In this document: piece after piece, positions 1 to 7,914 of the stretch
Layout of the letters: every line of letters starts with the position of its first letter
How positions within the stretch are numbered: the first letter of the stretch is position 1
The notes under the pieces: generated by a model
What the model was told of the DNA's origin: nothing
The model's database searches: none
The model's input: the letters and a program-made list of their open reading frames with translations, nothing else
NCBI GenBank assembly: GCA_964464965.1
Contig: CAYXHM010000009.1
Location: 62,001 to 126,000, forward strand
Origin: UBA5543 sp964464965
Lineage (GTDB): Bacteria > Bacteroidota > Bacteroidia > Chitinophagales > Chitinophagaceae
Direction: 5' to 3'
Length of the DNA stretch: 64,000 bases
Made by a program: the position numbers and the translations under genes

Positions 1-1080
1 TTTTGACGTAGCTATACGCTGCAGCCTGTTATCATAAACCTCCAGCGCTTTTTCCATTGCCTGGAAGATTCTCAACTTATCTTTTGCGGATATAAAAAGG
101 ATAGGAACGTCTGTAAACGGTGCTATTTTATCGTGTATTAGTTTTTCGTAGTCGCGGGCAGTATTGGTTTGTTTCTCTTCTACAGTGTCCCATTTGTTTA
201 CCAGTATCACTATGCCTTTGCCTTTCCTTGCTGCCAGGCTGAAAATGCTCACATCCTGCGATGTAACACCCTTTTCTGCATCTATCACTATCAGGCATAC
301 ATCCACATCGTCCATAGCACGTACGGCACGTATTACAGAATAAAATTCCAGATCTTCATGGACGTTCTTCTTTTTACGTAAGCCCGCGGTGTCTATCAGC
401 ATGAACTCTTTGCCAAACTGCTTATAGTGGGTGTGTATCGTATCGCGGGTAGTACCGGGGATGTCTGAAACGATGGTACGTTCCTCGCCGGTCATGGCAT
501 TCAGCAGGGTAGATTTACCCGCATTAGGCTGTCCAATGATAATGAATTTCGGTATGGGATTTTCTTCTTCCTCTTCTGCCGGCTCCTCTATATGTCTTGT
601 AATCTCATCCAGAAGTTCGCCCGTACCACTTCCTGATATGGATGATATAAAGAATGTATTTTCAAATCCCATGGAGTAGAATTCCGTTGCATCCAGTGCA
701 CGTTCAGGATTGTCCACTTTGTTTACTACCAACAATACGGGCTTAGTGCCACGGCGCAATATGTTTGCCATTTCCGCATCCTGGTCTGTAATTCCCGTTG
801 TGGTATCGCATACAAATATCAAAAGATTAGCTTCTTCCAGCGCTATATGCACCTGTTTGCGTATTTCACGCTCAAAAACATCGTCAGAATGTGTCACAAA
901 GCCCCCTGTATCTATCAGGTTGAAATTCTTTCCATTCCAGTCTGCAATACCATATTGCCTGTCGCGCGTTACACCACTTACGTCATCCACAATAGCCTTA
1001 CGCTCTTCCAACAAACGGTTGAAGAGGGTTGACTTGCCCACATTAGGCCTTCCTACAATAGCTACGGTAAATCCCGGCAT
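1..1080 (-). CDS. der: Ribosome biogenesis GTPase Der (EngA), C-terminus cut by window edge
   Basis: Der is a tandem-domain GTPase that acts in 50S ribosomal subunit assembly. Translating the minus strand from the ATG at 1080 gives MPGFTVAIVGRPNVGKSTLF, with the first P-loop (GRPNVGKS) at residues 10-17, then DTGG and NKVD. A second complete G domain follows (GQPNAGKST, DTAGLRKK, NKWD). Two consecutive G domains are diagnostic of Der/EngA. An acidic linker (AEEEEENP) joins them. About 360 residues are inside the window; the C-terminal KH-like domain begins and then runs off the left edge. A -7 box sits 18 bases upstream of the start. The assignment is secure. Confidence 0.95.
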   Translation of the reverse strand, partial: MPGFTVAIVGRPNVGKSTLFNRLLEERKAIVDDVSGVTRDRQYGIADWNGKNFNLIDTGGFVTHSDDVFEREIRKQVHIALEEANLLIFVCDTTTGITDQDAEMANILRRGTKPVLLVVNKVDNPERALDATEFYSMGFENTFFISSISGSGTGELLDEITRHIEEPAEEEEENPIPKFIIIGQPNAGKSTLLNAMTGEERTIVSDIPGTTRDTIHTHYKQFGKEFMLIDTAGLRKKKNVHEDLEFYSVIRAVRAMDDVDVCLIVIDAEKGVTSQDVSIFSLAARKGKGIVILVNKWDTVEEKQTNTARDYEKLIHDKIAPFTDVPILFISAKDKLRIFQAMEKALEVYDNRLQRIATSK

Positions 1081-1097
1081 AATTTTAAATTAGTGCG

Positions 1098-1105
1098 CAA
1101 AGTTA
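1098..1105 (-). promoter_or_regulatory. Bacteroidota -7 box of der (TAACTTTG)
   Basis: On the minus strand the octamer reads TAACTTTG, an exact match to the TAnnTTTG element, and ends 17 bases before the der ATG. No clear -33 TTTG is seen at the usual spacing. Confidence 0.5.
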
Positions 1106-1195
1106 CTATATATTAGGCGGTTATCATGTCAGGAGCATGACAAATAGTAATTCCCACTGATGTTTTTGTAGATTTACCGCATAAAACTGATAGGC

Positions 1196-3145
1196 ATGAA
1201 GCGTATTTTAACAATACTTACAGGAATACTGGCCCTGGTAGCAACCGCACAGGCTGCTCCCGGAGATACTACCAAAGTGCAGGGGCATGGTGATATTCAA
1301 ATGACCCACTACGGCAATTTCGATACAACTATAGAATTCCCGGATGGAACAAAATCTTACAGGAAGATCATGATGACCTTTACCCTGGGTCGTTATGCAT
1401 GTCCTCCCGGTGAACAGTACTGTGGTGATTGGGACTATACCATTCAAACTTTCCTGATGACCAAAACAGGCGATACATTGGAACTGGGACGTTTGATATC
1501 TCCCTATGCAGGTGATGGCTGGCCGCGTACTTCAACAGCCTGGAAACAGCGCTACGAGTTTGATGTAACTGATTTTTATCCCCTGCTGAAAGATTCCGCT
1601 ACTATACGCGTGCATTATTCAGGTTACTCATGGGGTTTTACAGCCAATACCCGTTTTGATTTTATAGAGGGTACACCACCCAGAAATGTATTGGGTATAG
1701 ACAGATTATGGCACGGCAGCTATGAATATGGCGCTTCATCTCCAATAGATGATAAAGTCACATCCTTTACAAAAACAGCTCCTGCAAACACAGCGTTTAC
1801 TGATATGAAATTTATCATTACAGGGCATGGTGCGGATAATGCCGGTTGTTCCGAGTTTTGTAAAAAATACTATACAGTAAACCTGAATAAAGCGCTGGGG
1901 CCGCAAACGGATATATGGCGTGGCGATTGTGGTTCTAACCATATGTATCCGCAAAATGGCACATGGATATATGACCGCGGTAACTGGTGCCCCGGCGATA
2001 AAGTATTTACTAACGTGCATAACCTGGCAGTGACAGGAGGAAGTAATTACGAAATAGATGTGGATTTTGAAGCATACACACGTACCGGTATTCCACAGGG
2101 AAACACAGGCGGTCAGTATATTATAGGTGCTGCTGCCTTCTATTACGGTGCGTTCAATAAGACTACAGATGCGTCGCTGGATGATATTATAGCACCCAGC
2201 AATCACGAAACGCACTTCCGGTACAATCCTGCTACCGGCAGACCACTGGTTACAGTAACCAACACAGGTAGCGCTATCATCACCAGTATTAAGTTTAAAT
2301 ATGAAATGGCGGGCGGTACAGGGCCGGTAGAGTATACATGGCAGGGTAGCCTTGCATCATTAAAAAGTACCAATATAGAATTTGAACCGTTTTACGACTT
2401 CAGAAAGGCAGTGGGTAGCGGTAATAAATTCAACGTGGAGATTGTTACAGTAAATGGTGCGGCTGATGAAGATGCTACCAATAATAAAATGTCTTCAACA
2501 TTTAATGCAACACTGAAGGTGCCCACGACGATGCTGGTAGAACTGACCACCAATGCAAGTACTGTATCAGGTATCAGCGAGTCAAGCTGGAAAATAGTTG
2601 ACCTTTTTAATGGTATTATAGCTGCAGAAAGAAAGAACTGTGCACCCAACACTTCATATACAGATACCGTGAGGCTGACGGTAGGTATGTACAAACTGGT
2701 GGTAGAAGATGCAGGTTGCGATGGATTGAGCTGGTGGGCGAATAATGCAGCTGGTGCAGGTTCGTTAAGGTTTTTGCGTACGGGCACACCTTTCCCTGAA
2801 AACCTTACCGGGTATTTTGGCGGGGATTTCGGCTGCGGATTTACACAATACTTTAATGTGGACTGGCCTGCAGGTATAACAGGTATTGAAAATGCAACTC
2901 CTGCTATTGTAGCACACCCTAATCCGGCGCAGACAACCGTATCGGTTAAAGTGTATGGAGTTGAAAACGCTAATGGTATGTTGCAGCTTAAAGATATGAC
3001 GGGTAAGATAGTAGTGGAGCAGAAAGCGACCGATATGGTAAATACAATAGACGTGTCCGGTATTGCCAATGGCATCTATATAATTGAATATACAGGCGAT
3101 GCTATGAAGGGAAAATTGCAGGGTAAAGTAATAGTAGCGAGATAG
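1196..3145 (+). CDS. PNGase F-like secreted glycan amidase with T9SS sorting domain
   Basis: Predicted secreted peptide-N4-(N-acetyl-beta-glucosaminyl)asparagine amidase-type protein, a family that removes N-glycans from glycoproteins. A signal peptide spans residues 1-20 (cleavage after AQA). An N-terminal PNGase F-like domain contains CGDWDY near residues 76-81. The C-terminal PNGase F-like domain contains the block ITGHGAD...GCSEFCKKYY (about 208-226) and WRGDCGSN...GNWCPG (about 241-267), typical of this fold; the Glu in SEFC is the likely equivalent of a family active-site Glu, by analogy only. After a middle region of beta-rich sequence, a type A T9SS sorting domain follows from about residue 565 (AHPNPAQTTVSVKV, ANGIYIIEY). 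At 649 aa it is longer than the Elizabethkingia enzyme because of the insert and sorting tail. The next gene starts 2 bases after its stop. Confidence 0.82.
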   Translation: MKRILTILTGILALVATAQAAPGDTTKVQGHGDIQMTHYGNFDTTIEFPDGTKSYRKIMMTFTLGRYACPPGEQYCGDWDYTIQTFLMTKTGDTLELGRLISPYAGDGWPRTSTAWKQRYEFDVTDFYPLLKDSATIRVHYSGYSWGFTANTRFDFIEGTPPRNVLGIDRLWHGSYEYGASSPIDDKVTSFTKTAPANTAFTDMKFIITGHGADNAGCSEFCKKYYTVNLNKALGPQTDIWRGDCGSNHMYPQNGTWIYDRGNWCPGDKVFTNVHNLAVTGGSNYEIDVDFEAYTRTGIPQGNTGGQYIIGAAAFYYGAFNKTTDASLDDIIAPSNHETHFRYNPATGRPLVTVTNTGSAIITSIKFKYEMAGGTGPVEYTWQGSLASLKSTNIEFEPFYDFRKAVGSGNKFNVEIVTVNGAADEDATNNKMSSTFNATLKVPTTMLVELTTNASTVSGISESSWKIVDLFNGIIAAERKNCAPNTSYTDTVRLTVGMYKLVVEDAGCDGLSWWANNAAGAGSLRFLRTGTPFPENLTGYFGGDFGCGFTQYFNVDWPAGITGIENATPAIVAHPNPAQTTVSVKVYGVENANGMLQLKDMTGKIVVEQKATDMVNTIDVSGIANGIYIIEYTGDAMKGKLQGKVIVAR

Positions 3146-3147
3146 AT

Positions 3148-3489
3148 ATGATAATAGCAGTAGCTGGACCATATTCTGCACCTACGGAAGAAGCACGTCT
3201 TGCTAATCTTGAAGTTATGAACAAGGCTGCTGCGCAATTGCTTGCAAAAGGGCATGTACCGCTTATAGGGGTAAATGCCGCGTTGCCCGTGGTTGCGCAA
3301 TCAGTTGTTGAAGACCCTTATAAAGCAATCATGGATATATCGATGGCTGTGATAGATAAATGCGAGGCGCTGCTGCTTATAGCTGAAAGTCCTGGCGCTA
3401 ATCGTGAGCGCGACCATGTGGTGGCTAAAGGTTACCCTATATTTTATAGCATAGATGATGTGCCTGATATCCAGGCTGAATTACAATAA
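3148..3489 (+). CDS. DUF4406 / nucleoside 2-deoxyribosyltransferase-like small protein
   Basis: A 113-residue Rossmann-like protein. It begins MIIAVAGPYS, the usual first strand and glycine turn of the nucleoside 2-deoxyribosyltransferase/DUF4406 superfamily. Further on, DKCEALLLIAESPGANRERD (about 71-90) is the region where these enzymes carry the S-x-G nucleotide-binding turn and a catalytic Glu. The family hydrolyses or transfers the N-glycosidic bond of nucleosides or nucleotides; no substrate can be read from the sequence. It starts 2 bases after the PNGase F-like gene stop, so the two are probably co-transcribed although no functional link is obvious. Alternative: a non-catalytic nucleotide-binding protein. 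Confidence 0.65.
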   Translation: MIIAVAGPYSAPTEEARLANLEVMNKAAAQLLAKGHVPLIGVNAALPVVAQSVVEDPYKAIMDISMAVIDKCEALLLIAESPGANRERDHVVAKGYPIFYSIDDVPDIQAELQ

Positions 3490-3494
3490 CTTTG
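3487..3494 (+). promoter_or_regulatory. -7 box TAACTTTG for the TPR gene
   Basis: An exact TAnnTTTG match that overlaps the stop codon of the upstream gene and ends 7 bases before the ATG at 3502. A transcript starting at the usual distance would have almost no 5' leader. Confidence 0.5.
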
Positions 3495-3501
3495 CAGCAT
3501 T

Positions 3502-3816
3502 ATGAATGAAAGAATGCAAAAGCTGGCAACTTTCCTGCAACAGTCGCCCGACGATTGTTTCCTGAATCACGCCCTGGCTTTGGAATATATTAAAGAAGGT
3601 GACGATTACAAGGCGGCAGAATTGTTTGAAAAGAACATGATGCACGATGCCGCTTACGTAGCCACCTATTATCATTATGCCAAGCTACTGGAAAGATTGG
3701 GTAACGAAGAAAAAGCGATACAGGTATATGAGCAGGGCATGGCGCAAAGCAAGGCTGCAGGCGATAACCATAGCTACAGCGAGCTGAGAAGCGCCTACGA
3801 GGAACTTACATTTTAA
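3502..3816 (+). CDS. Small tetratricopeptide-repeat protein
   Basis: A 104-residue, all-helical cytoplasmic protein with tandem TPR-like helices. DCFLNHALALEYIKEGDDYKAAELFEKN (about 18-45) and TYYHYAKLLERLGNEEKAIQVYEQGM (about 51-76) show the W/L-G-Y-A-F-A-P spacing of TPR units. There is no signal peptide or enzyme motif, so it is probably a protein-binding adaptor. It ends 2 bases before tilS and is likely co-transcribed with it, from its own -7 box at 3487. Partner unknown. Confidence 0.75.
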   Translation: MNERMQKLATFLQQSPDDCFLNHALALEYIKEGDDYKAAELFEKNMMHDAAYVATYYHYAKLLERLGNEEKAIQVYEQGMAQSKAAGDNHSYSELRSAYEELTF

Positions 3817-3818
3817 AT

Positions 3819-5150
3819 ATGCCATTACAGGAACTGTTTATTAAAAACTGGAAGAGGAAAGGGTTTACCACCGGCGGGCAAACAGTGCTATTGGCTGTGA
3901 GTGGTGGTATAGACTCTATGGCTATGTGTAAACTTTTCCTGCAAAGCGATATTCCATTTGCTGTTGGGCATTGTAATTTTCAGCTGAGGGGGGAAGAGGC
4001 GGATAAAGATGAGCAGTTAGTGAAAGACTGGTGTGCTGACAATAATATTACCTTCCACAACATAAAGTTTGATACACAGGCTAAGGTAGATGAGTGGAGG
4101 AAAGGCATACAGGAAACGGCAAGGATACTGAGGTATGAATGGCTGGAACATATCCGTGTTGAACACAATTATTCATTTATTGCTACGGCGCACCATGCTA
4201 ATGATAACGCAGAAACCCTGCTGATGAACCTCTTTAAAGGTACCGGCATAAGTGGCCTGCATGGCATACAAGCTGTGAACGGCAATATCATTCGCCCGTT
4301 ATTGTTTGCTGCTAAAAAAGACATTATGGCTTATATGCAGGAAAACAATATACCCTACAGGGATGATGCATCTAACGCAACAGATAAGTATACACGCAAT
4401 GATGTACGCCTGAACTTGCTGCCCGTTATTGAACAATCATTCCCGCAGGTAATTGATAACCTGAACAACAGCATACAACGTTTTGCAGAGGCGGAAATAT
4501 TATACAATCGTGAAATAGAAAGAGAACGTAAGAAGTTATTAGAGCAAAGAGGTAATGATTATTATATCCCTATTCGCAAACTGAGGTTAAGAACACCGTT
4601 GAATACTATTTGTTACGAACTGTTTAAACCATACGGTTTTACACCTGCGCAAGTGCCTCACCTTGTAAGCCTTATGGATTCTGAAAGCGGGCATTATGTG
4701 GCTTCTCCTACCCATAGGGTAATACACAACAGGGATTTCCTGATAATAACAGCCGTAGCCGCTACAGGTACTGATTTTATTAAAATAGATACCGTGCCTG
4801 CCACAATACAGGCGGCGGGTATGCAGTTTAGTTTTGAATATAAGGATAAAGTAACTGTGACTGACGATAGCAATACAGCATTGATAAACGCAGCTAAGCT
4901 TGAAGAACCCTTAATACTCCGCCGCTGGAAACAGGGTGATTACTTTTACCCATTGGGTATGGGCATGAAGAAGAAAAAGCTCAGCAGGTATATGGTAGAT
5001 AAAAAAATACCCCTGCACGAAAAGGAAAATGTCTGGGTGCTGGAAAGCAACAGGCGCATAGTATGGGTAGCCGGCTATAGGCTGGATGAGCGGTTTAAGG
5101 TGACTGACACCACAACGCAGGCGTTGGTAGTAAAATGCGTTAAAAATTAA
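3819..5150 (+). CDS. tilS: tRNA(Ile)-lysidine synthase TilS
   Basis: TilS converts cytidine 34 of the tRNA-Ile CAU anticodon to lysidine using ATP and lysine, so that the tRNA reads AUA. The N-terminal N-type ATP pyrophosphatase domain has the PP-loop SGGIDS at residues 28-33 and GHCNFQLRGEEADKDE further on, as well as ATAHHANDNAETLLMNLF, the conserved TilS signature. The C-terminal TilS domain is recognisable at LRRWKQGDYFYPLGM...KKKKLSRYMVDKKIP, which contacts the tRNA acceptor. The length (443 aa) is normal. The gene overlaps the convergent rhomboid gene by 11 bases at its 3' end. Confidence 0.96.
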   Translation: MPLQELFIKNWKRKGFTTGGQTVLLAVSGGIDSMAMCKLFLQSDIPFAVGHCNFQLRGEEADKDEQLVKDWCADNNITFHNIKFDTQAKVDEWRKGIQETARILRYEWLEHIRVEHNYSFIATAHHANDNAETLLMNLFKGTGISGLHGIQAVNGNIIRPLLFAAKKDIMAYMQENNIPYRDDASNATDKYTRNDVRLNLLPVIEQSFPQVIDNLNNSIQRFAEAEILYNREIERERKKLLEQRGNDYYIPIRKLRLRTPLNTICYELFKPYGFTPAQVPHLVSLMDSESGHYVASPTHRVIHNRDFLIITAVAATGTDFIKIDTVPATIQAAGMQFSFEYKDKVTVTDDSNTALINAAKLEEPLILRRWKQGDYFYPLGMGMKKKKLSRYMVDKKIPLHEKENVWVLESNRRIVWVAGYRLDERFKVTDTTTQALVVKCVKN

Positions 5151-5757
5151 ACTCCGGCTTCAGCAACTGCTCTAAAAATACACGGCCATGAGAAGGGTCG
5201 AAAAGGAAACTGAAGATAAAGCCAAATACAGCACCATAAAAGTGAGCGTCGTGGCCTATGTTATCTGTGCCTTTGCGGGACATATAGGCGGAATACACGA
5301 GGTATAGAACAGCACCTATAATAGCGGGCATTGGTATAATACCAAAGATAAGCAGGGTGGACCATGGTGCGTAATAGACGAACGTAAAAAGAACGGCAGC
5401 TACTGCACCGGAAGCCCCCAGTGCTGAATAATAATAGTTATTCCTGTGCTTGGCGAAAGAGGGCAGCGACGATGCAACCAATGCCAACACGTACATTACC
5501 ATATACAGGTATGGCTTGCCAATATAGCCCTGGTACAGGTATTCTACCTGGGTGCCAAAAATATACAACACATACATATTAAAAAACAGGTGTATCCAGT
5601 CGGCATGTATCAGGCCGTGGGTTATAAACCTGTAATACTCCGCAGGGGTAGTCATTTTGGCTGGGTAGAAAATCAGCTTGTCCAGCAACTGGTGGTTGCT
5701 GAAAGCCATAACAGATGTGATAGCAGTTATGATAATTATAATAAGAGTTAAACTCAT
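5140..5757 (-). CDS. Rhomboid family intramembrane serine protease
   Basis: A 205-residue integral membrane protease with about six transmembrane helices. The catalytic serine lies in GASGAV and the catalytic histidine in HDAHFYGAVFGF, the standard Ser-His dyad of rhomboids; the HxxxN-type loop motif appears as HADWIHLFFNMYVLY. The start was set at the ATG at 5757 (MSLTLIII) because an in-frame extension to 6003 would read through rlmH and lacks rhomboid character. It lies 23 bases downstream of rlmH on the same strand and is probably co-transcribed. Its 3' end overlaps tilS by 11 bases, so the two mRNAs are complementary at their ends. Substrate unknown. Confidence 0.9.
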   Translation of the reverse strand: MSLTLIIIIITAITSVMAFSNHQLLDKLIFYPAKMTTPAEYYRFITHGLIHADWIHLFFNMYVLYIFGTQVEYLYQGYIGKPYLYMVMYVLALVASSLPSFAKHRNNYYYSALGASGAVAAVLFTFVYYAPWSTLLIFGIIPMPAIIGAVLYLVYSAYMSRKGTDNIGHDAHFYGAVFGFIFSFLFDPSHGRVFLEQLLKPEFNF

Positions 5758-5780
5758 TGTATATTTTGTTTGATGTTTTT

Positions 5781-6254
5781 TTAAGAATGGTGGTACGGGC
5801 TGTTGTGCAAGATACTGAAAGCCCTGTAAACCTGTTCGGCCACTATCAGCCTTACCAGTTGGTGCGGAAATACCAGCGATGATAAAGACCATACCTGTTT
5901 TGCCTGTTGCTGCACCTTGTCTGTTACCCCATAGGCACCGCCAATGAGTATTACCAGCGTTTTTACGCCCTGGTTCATACACTGCTGAAACTGTTTGGCC
6001 CATTGAGGAGAGGTGAGCATTTTGCCCCTTTCGTCCAGCACTACCAGGTAATGGTGTGGTTGCAGCTTCTTCAGTATCATTTCCTCCTCCTGCAGTTTGG
6101 CGCGTTCCACGTCTGTAGTGGCGACTTTTTTGGGAATTTGAAGGGTAACGAGGCTAATAGGGTTGTAAGGGCGGGTTTTCTTGAAATAGTATTGCAGTCC
6201 GGCTTCTATATGAGCTTCGTTCTCTTTGCCTACCGACCATATTTCTATATCCAA
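5781..6254 (-). CDS. rlmH: 23S rRNA (pseudouridine1915-N3)-methyltransferase RlmH
   Basis: RlmH is a small SPOUT methyltransferase that methylates pseudouridine 1915 in helix 69 of 23S rRNA in the assembled 70S ribosome. The 157-residue length matches the family. Landmarks are the N-terminal strand MDIEIWSVGK, LVVLDERGK (about 70-78), the SAM-binding knot loop VILIGGAYG (about 101-109), and the C-terminal HQLVRLIVAEQVYRAFSIL with the terminal NSPYHH. It is followed by the rhomboid gene 23 bases downstream. Confidence 0.95.
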   Translation of the reverse strand: MDIEIWSVGKENEAHIEAGLQYYFKKTRPYNPISLVTLQIPKKVATTDVERAKLQEEEMILKKLQPHHYLVVLDERGKMLTSPQWAKQFQQCMNQGVKTLVILIGGAYGVTDKVQQQAKQVWSLSSLVFPHQLVRLIVAEQVYRAFSILHNSPYHHS

Positions 6255-6319
6255 AACAGCTTGATTTTGCCCGTAAAATTAGCATAAATAAGGGGGAGGG
6301 CACAGAAAGAAAAAAATGC

Positions 6320-6350
6320 TTTGTAAAATTCATAAATGCCCTTATCTTTG
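6320..6350 (+). promoter_or_regulatory. Promoter of tRNA-Arg (TTTG-N19-TATCTTTG)
   Basis: TTTG at 6320-6323 and TATCTTTG at 6343-6350 are separated by 19 bases, matching the Bacteroidota housekeeping sigma consensus. The predicted start near 6355-6357 lies about 17 bases before the mature tRNA 5' end. Confidence 0.75.
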
Positions 6351-6372
6351 CAGTCCCAATTAAAAAAGGGAT

Positions 6373-6446
6373 GGCTGCGTAGCTCAACTGAATAGAGCAT
6401 CTCACTACGGATGAGAAGGTTTTAGGTTTGAATCCTAACGCGGTCA
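6373..6446 (+). tRNA. tRNA-Arg (anticodon ACG)
   Basis: A full cloverleaf can be folded. The acceptor stem GGCTGCG (6373-6379) pairs with CGCGGTC (6439-6445), with discriminator A at 6446. D stem GCTC/GAGC. Anticodon stem TCTCA/TGAGA encloses the loop CTACGGA, with anticodon ACG at 6407-6409. A 5-base variable loop follows, then T stem TTAGG/CCTAA with loop TTTGAAT. CCA is not encoded. A34 is expected to be deaminated to inosine by TadA so that it reads CGU/CGC/CGA. Confidence 0.93.
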
Positions 6447-6455
6447 CTAAAAAAG

Positions 6456-6490
6456 AAATACCCGCCTCATTTGAGGCGGGTATTTTTCTT
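6456..6490. terminator. Bidirectional intrinsic terminator
   Basis: The core stem CCCGCCTCA (6461-6469) pairs with TGAGGCGGG (6472-6480), extended by five A-T pairs on each side (6456-6460 with 6481-6485). A-rich and T-rich flanks let it end both the tRNA transcript and the minus-strand gene at 6504. Confidence 0.85.
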
Positions 6491-6503
6491 TGCTAACAAC
6501 CTT

Positions 6504-7706
6504 CTATTTTTCTATTACCACTTTTTCTCTCATTATTTCTGCGCCATTTGAAATAGAGAGCATATAAACACCGGCAGGAACTTTACCGGTAGCTATACTG
6601 AAATTTTTCCGGCCATTACCCTTCATGTTTTCTTCTGCTACAACTTTGCCAGACATGTCATATAACTGAATTATTACACCTTCTTCGGTACCGGAGTTAA
6701 ACTCAATGTTTATTTCCCTGTTTGCGGGGTTAGGGTATATCCTGTTTATATCCAATGATGCCTTGTCCAGCATACCTGTGCTTTGTGTAGCGCCTTTATG
6801 TTGTGTACCGTCTGCCCCACCTTTATTGTCTGCTATGCAGATATTGAAACATTTCTCGCAGCCTGTTTTAGTTTCAGGGTTGAAATAACGCAGGCATACT
6901 TTATAAGTGCCGGGGCCAGGGAAATTATAGACAAACGGAGTACCGCTACCTACATAAGCACCGTTAACAGTCCAGTCGTAAGTGCCAGGTTGTGTAGGGT
7001 CGTCTGCAGTAAGCGTTACCTGGTACGGATTGTTTGTATTGATACAATACACAAAGTTTGCGTTGCAGCATACATAATCAGGAAAATTAGAACGGTCTAT
7101 TATTGAGTTGTTCATTGATGTTATAAAGCCATCTACATTTAAGCCTGCGGGGTTGAATGGCTGCCCAACACCTACGTTTTTAATGTCAACTTCTACTGTG
7201 TGAACGCCTGCAGGTAATGTTACACCATACACGAATGCGCTGCCTGTTACCCAGTTTGCTACCATGGGGTTTTGTGTAAAACCGGTACTAACGCCATCTA
7301 CACGCAGGTCCAGGATGCCGTTATCGCTTCTTATCTGTGCATTAAAACGGATGTAATCTTCGCGGCAGGTTTCAAAAGTGTATTGCAGTGTCATAGTTCC
7401 ACCAATAGGGTCAAACTCACCAACAGCCATTGAATTGGTGTTGTAAGATATCCACTCCGTATTGGCAGGTGTAGTAGGCCCGGGTGTCCATGTTGTCTGA
7501 ACGTATGATGCATATGGGATGGCTCCGCCGGGTGTAAACGGTGCCGAAAGTGCAGTTACAAGCCATTCGGGGTCTTGCGAGCCGAGTGGCAAGGCTGTAC
7601 CGGAGGTGTTGTCATGGCCTGTACTGAAATTAAGCGCATTCACGAGCTGGGCCTGTGATGTAAAGGCCATTAACAGCATAAAGCAAATTGATAATAGATT
7701 CCTCAT
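6504..7706 (-). CDS. Secreted PKD-like protein with T9SS sorting domain
   Basis: A 400-residue exported protein of unknown function. Residues 1-19 form a signal peptide (cleavage after SQA). The first half is a beta-rich region with a jelly-roll look (TLQYTFETCREDYIRFNAQIRSDNG, then GVHTVEVDIKNVGVG), possibly a carbohydrate- or surface-binding module. A PKD-like domain follows at about 225-290 (YDWTVNGAYVGSG, GPGTYKVCLRYF), rich in cysteines (VCCNANFVYC, CEKCFNIC) that could form disulfides. The C-terminus from about residue 320 is a type A T9SS sorting domain (INRIYPNPANREINI, VPAGVYMLSI). It lies downstream of the LytS/LytTR operon, with LytTR-like repeats 166-208 bases upstream of its start, so it is a candidate regulatory target. 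Confidence 0.8.
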   Translation of the reverse strand: MRNLLSICFMLLMAFTSQAQLVNALNFSTGHDNTSGTALPLGSQDPEWLVTALSAPFTPGGAIPYASYVQTTWTPGPTTPANTEWISYNTNSMAVGEFDPIGGTMTLQYTFETCREDYIRFNAQIRSDNGILDLRVDGVSTGFTQNPMVANWVTGSAFVYGVTLPAGVHTVEVDIKNVGVGQPFNPAGLNVDGFITSMNNSIIDRSNFPDYVCCNANFVYCINTNNPYQVTLTADDPTQPGTYDWTVNGAYVGSGTPFVYNFPGPGTYKVCLRYFNPETKTGCEKCFNICIADNKGGADGTQHKGATQSTGMLDKASLDINRIYPNPANREINIEFNSGTEEGVIIQLYDMSGKVVAEENMKGNGRKNFSIATGKVPAGVYMLSISNGAEIMREKVVIEK

Positions 7707-7871
7707 CTGTAATTGTTTTTAAATTGTTTTCAAAAGTTTTTAATGTTTAAGAAAATACCTGTAATAGCCGGTAAGTCTGGTGCGCGGATAATATTCATAG
7801 AAACGTTTTTTTGAGTGACAGATAATTTGTCTTACGAATCTATATTGCAATATTATTATTGCATCCTAATC

Positions 7872-7914
7872 GTTAACGAACGGTAGTATTCTGTTTACGA
7901 ACGGTAATGAACGG
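7872..7914 (-). promoter_or_regulatory. LytTR-type direct repeats upstream of the T9SS surface protein
   Basis: Read on the minus strand, TACCGTTCGTAAAC (7906-7893) and TACCGTTCGTTAAC (7885-7872) are direct repeats with a 21-base period. A third CCGTTC core lies at 7914-7909. A period of two helical turns and the CCGTTCGT core are as in sites for LytTR regulators such as AlgR. The repeats overlap the stop codon of the kinase gene. A TAnnTTTG-like element with one mismatch (TAGATTCG) lies at 7842-7835, about 30 bases downstream. Binding by the neighbouring regulator is inferred. Confidence 0.55.

Noticed and set aside
2392..3075. Open frame of 227 codons on the minus strand inside the PNGase F-like gene
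   Set aside because: It is antisense to a gene with clear domains and signal and sorting peptides, and its translation has the Ser/Pro/Val-rich look of a reverse-strand shadow.
5758..6003. In-frame 82-residue N-terminal extension of the rhomboid gene
   Set aside because: It runs through rlmH in another frame and carries no rhomboid or signal features; the ATG at 5757 starts the first membrane helix.
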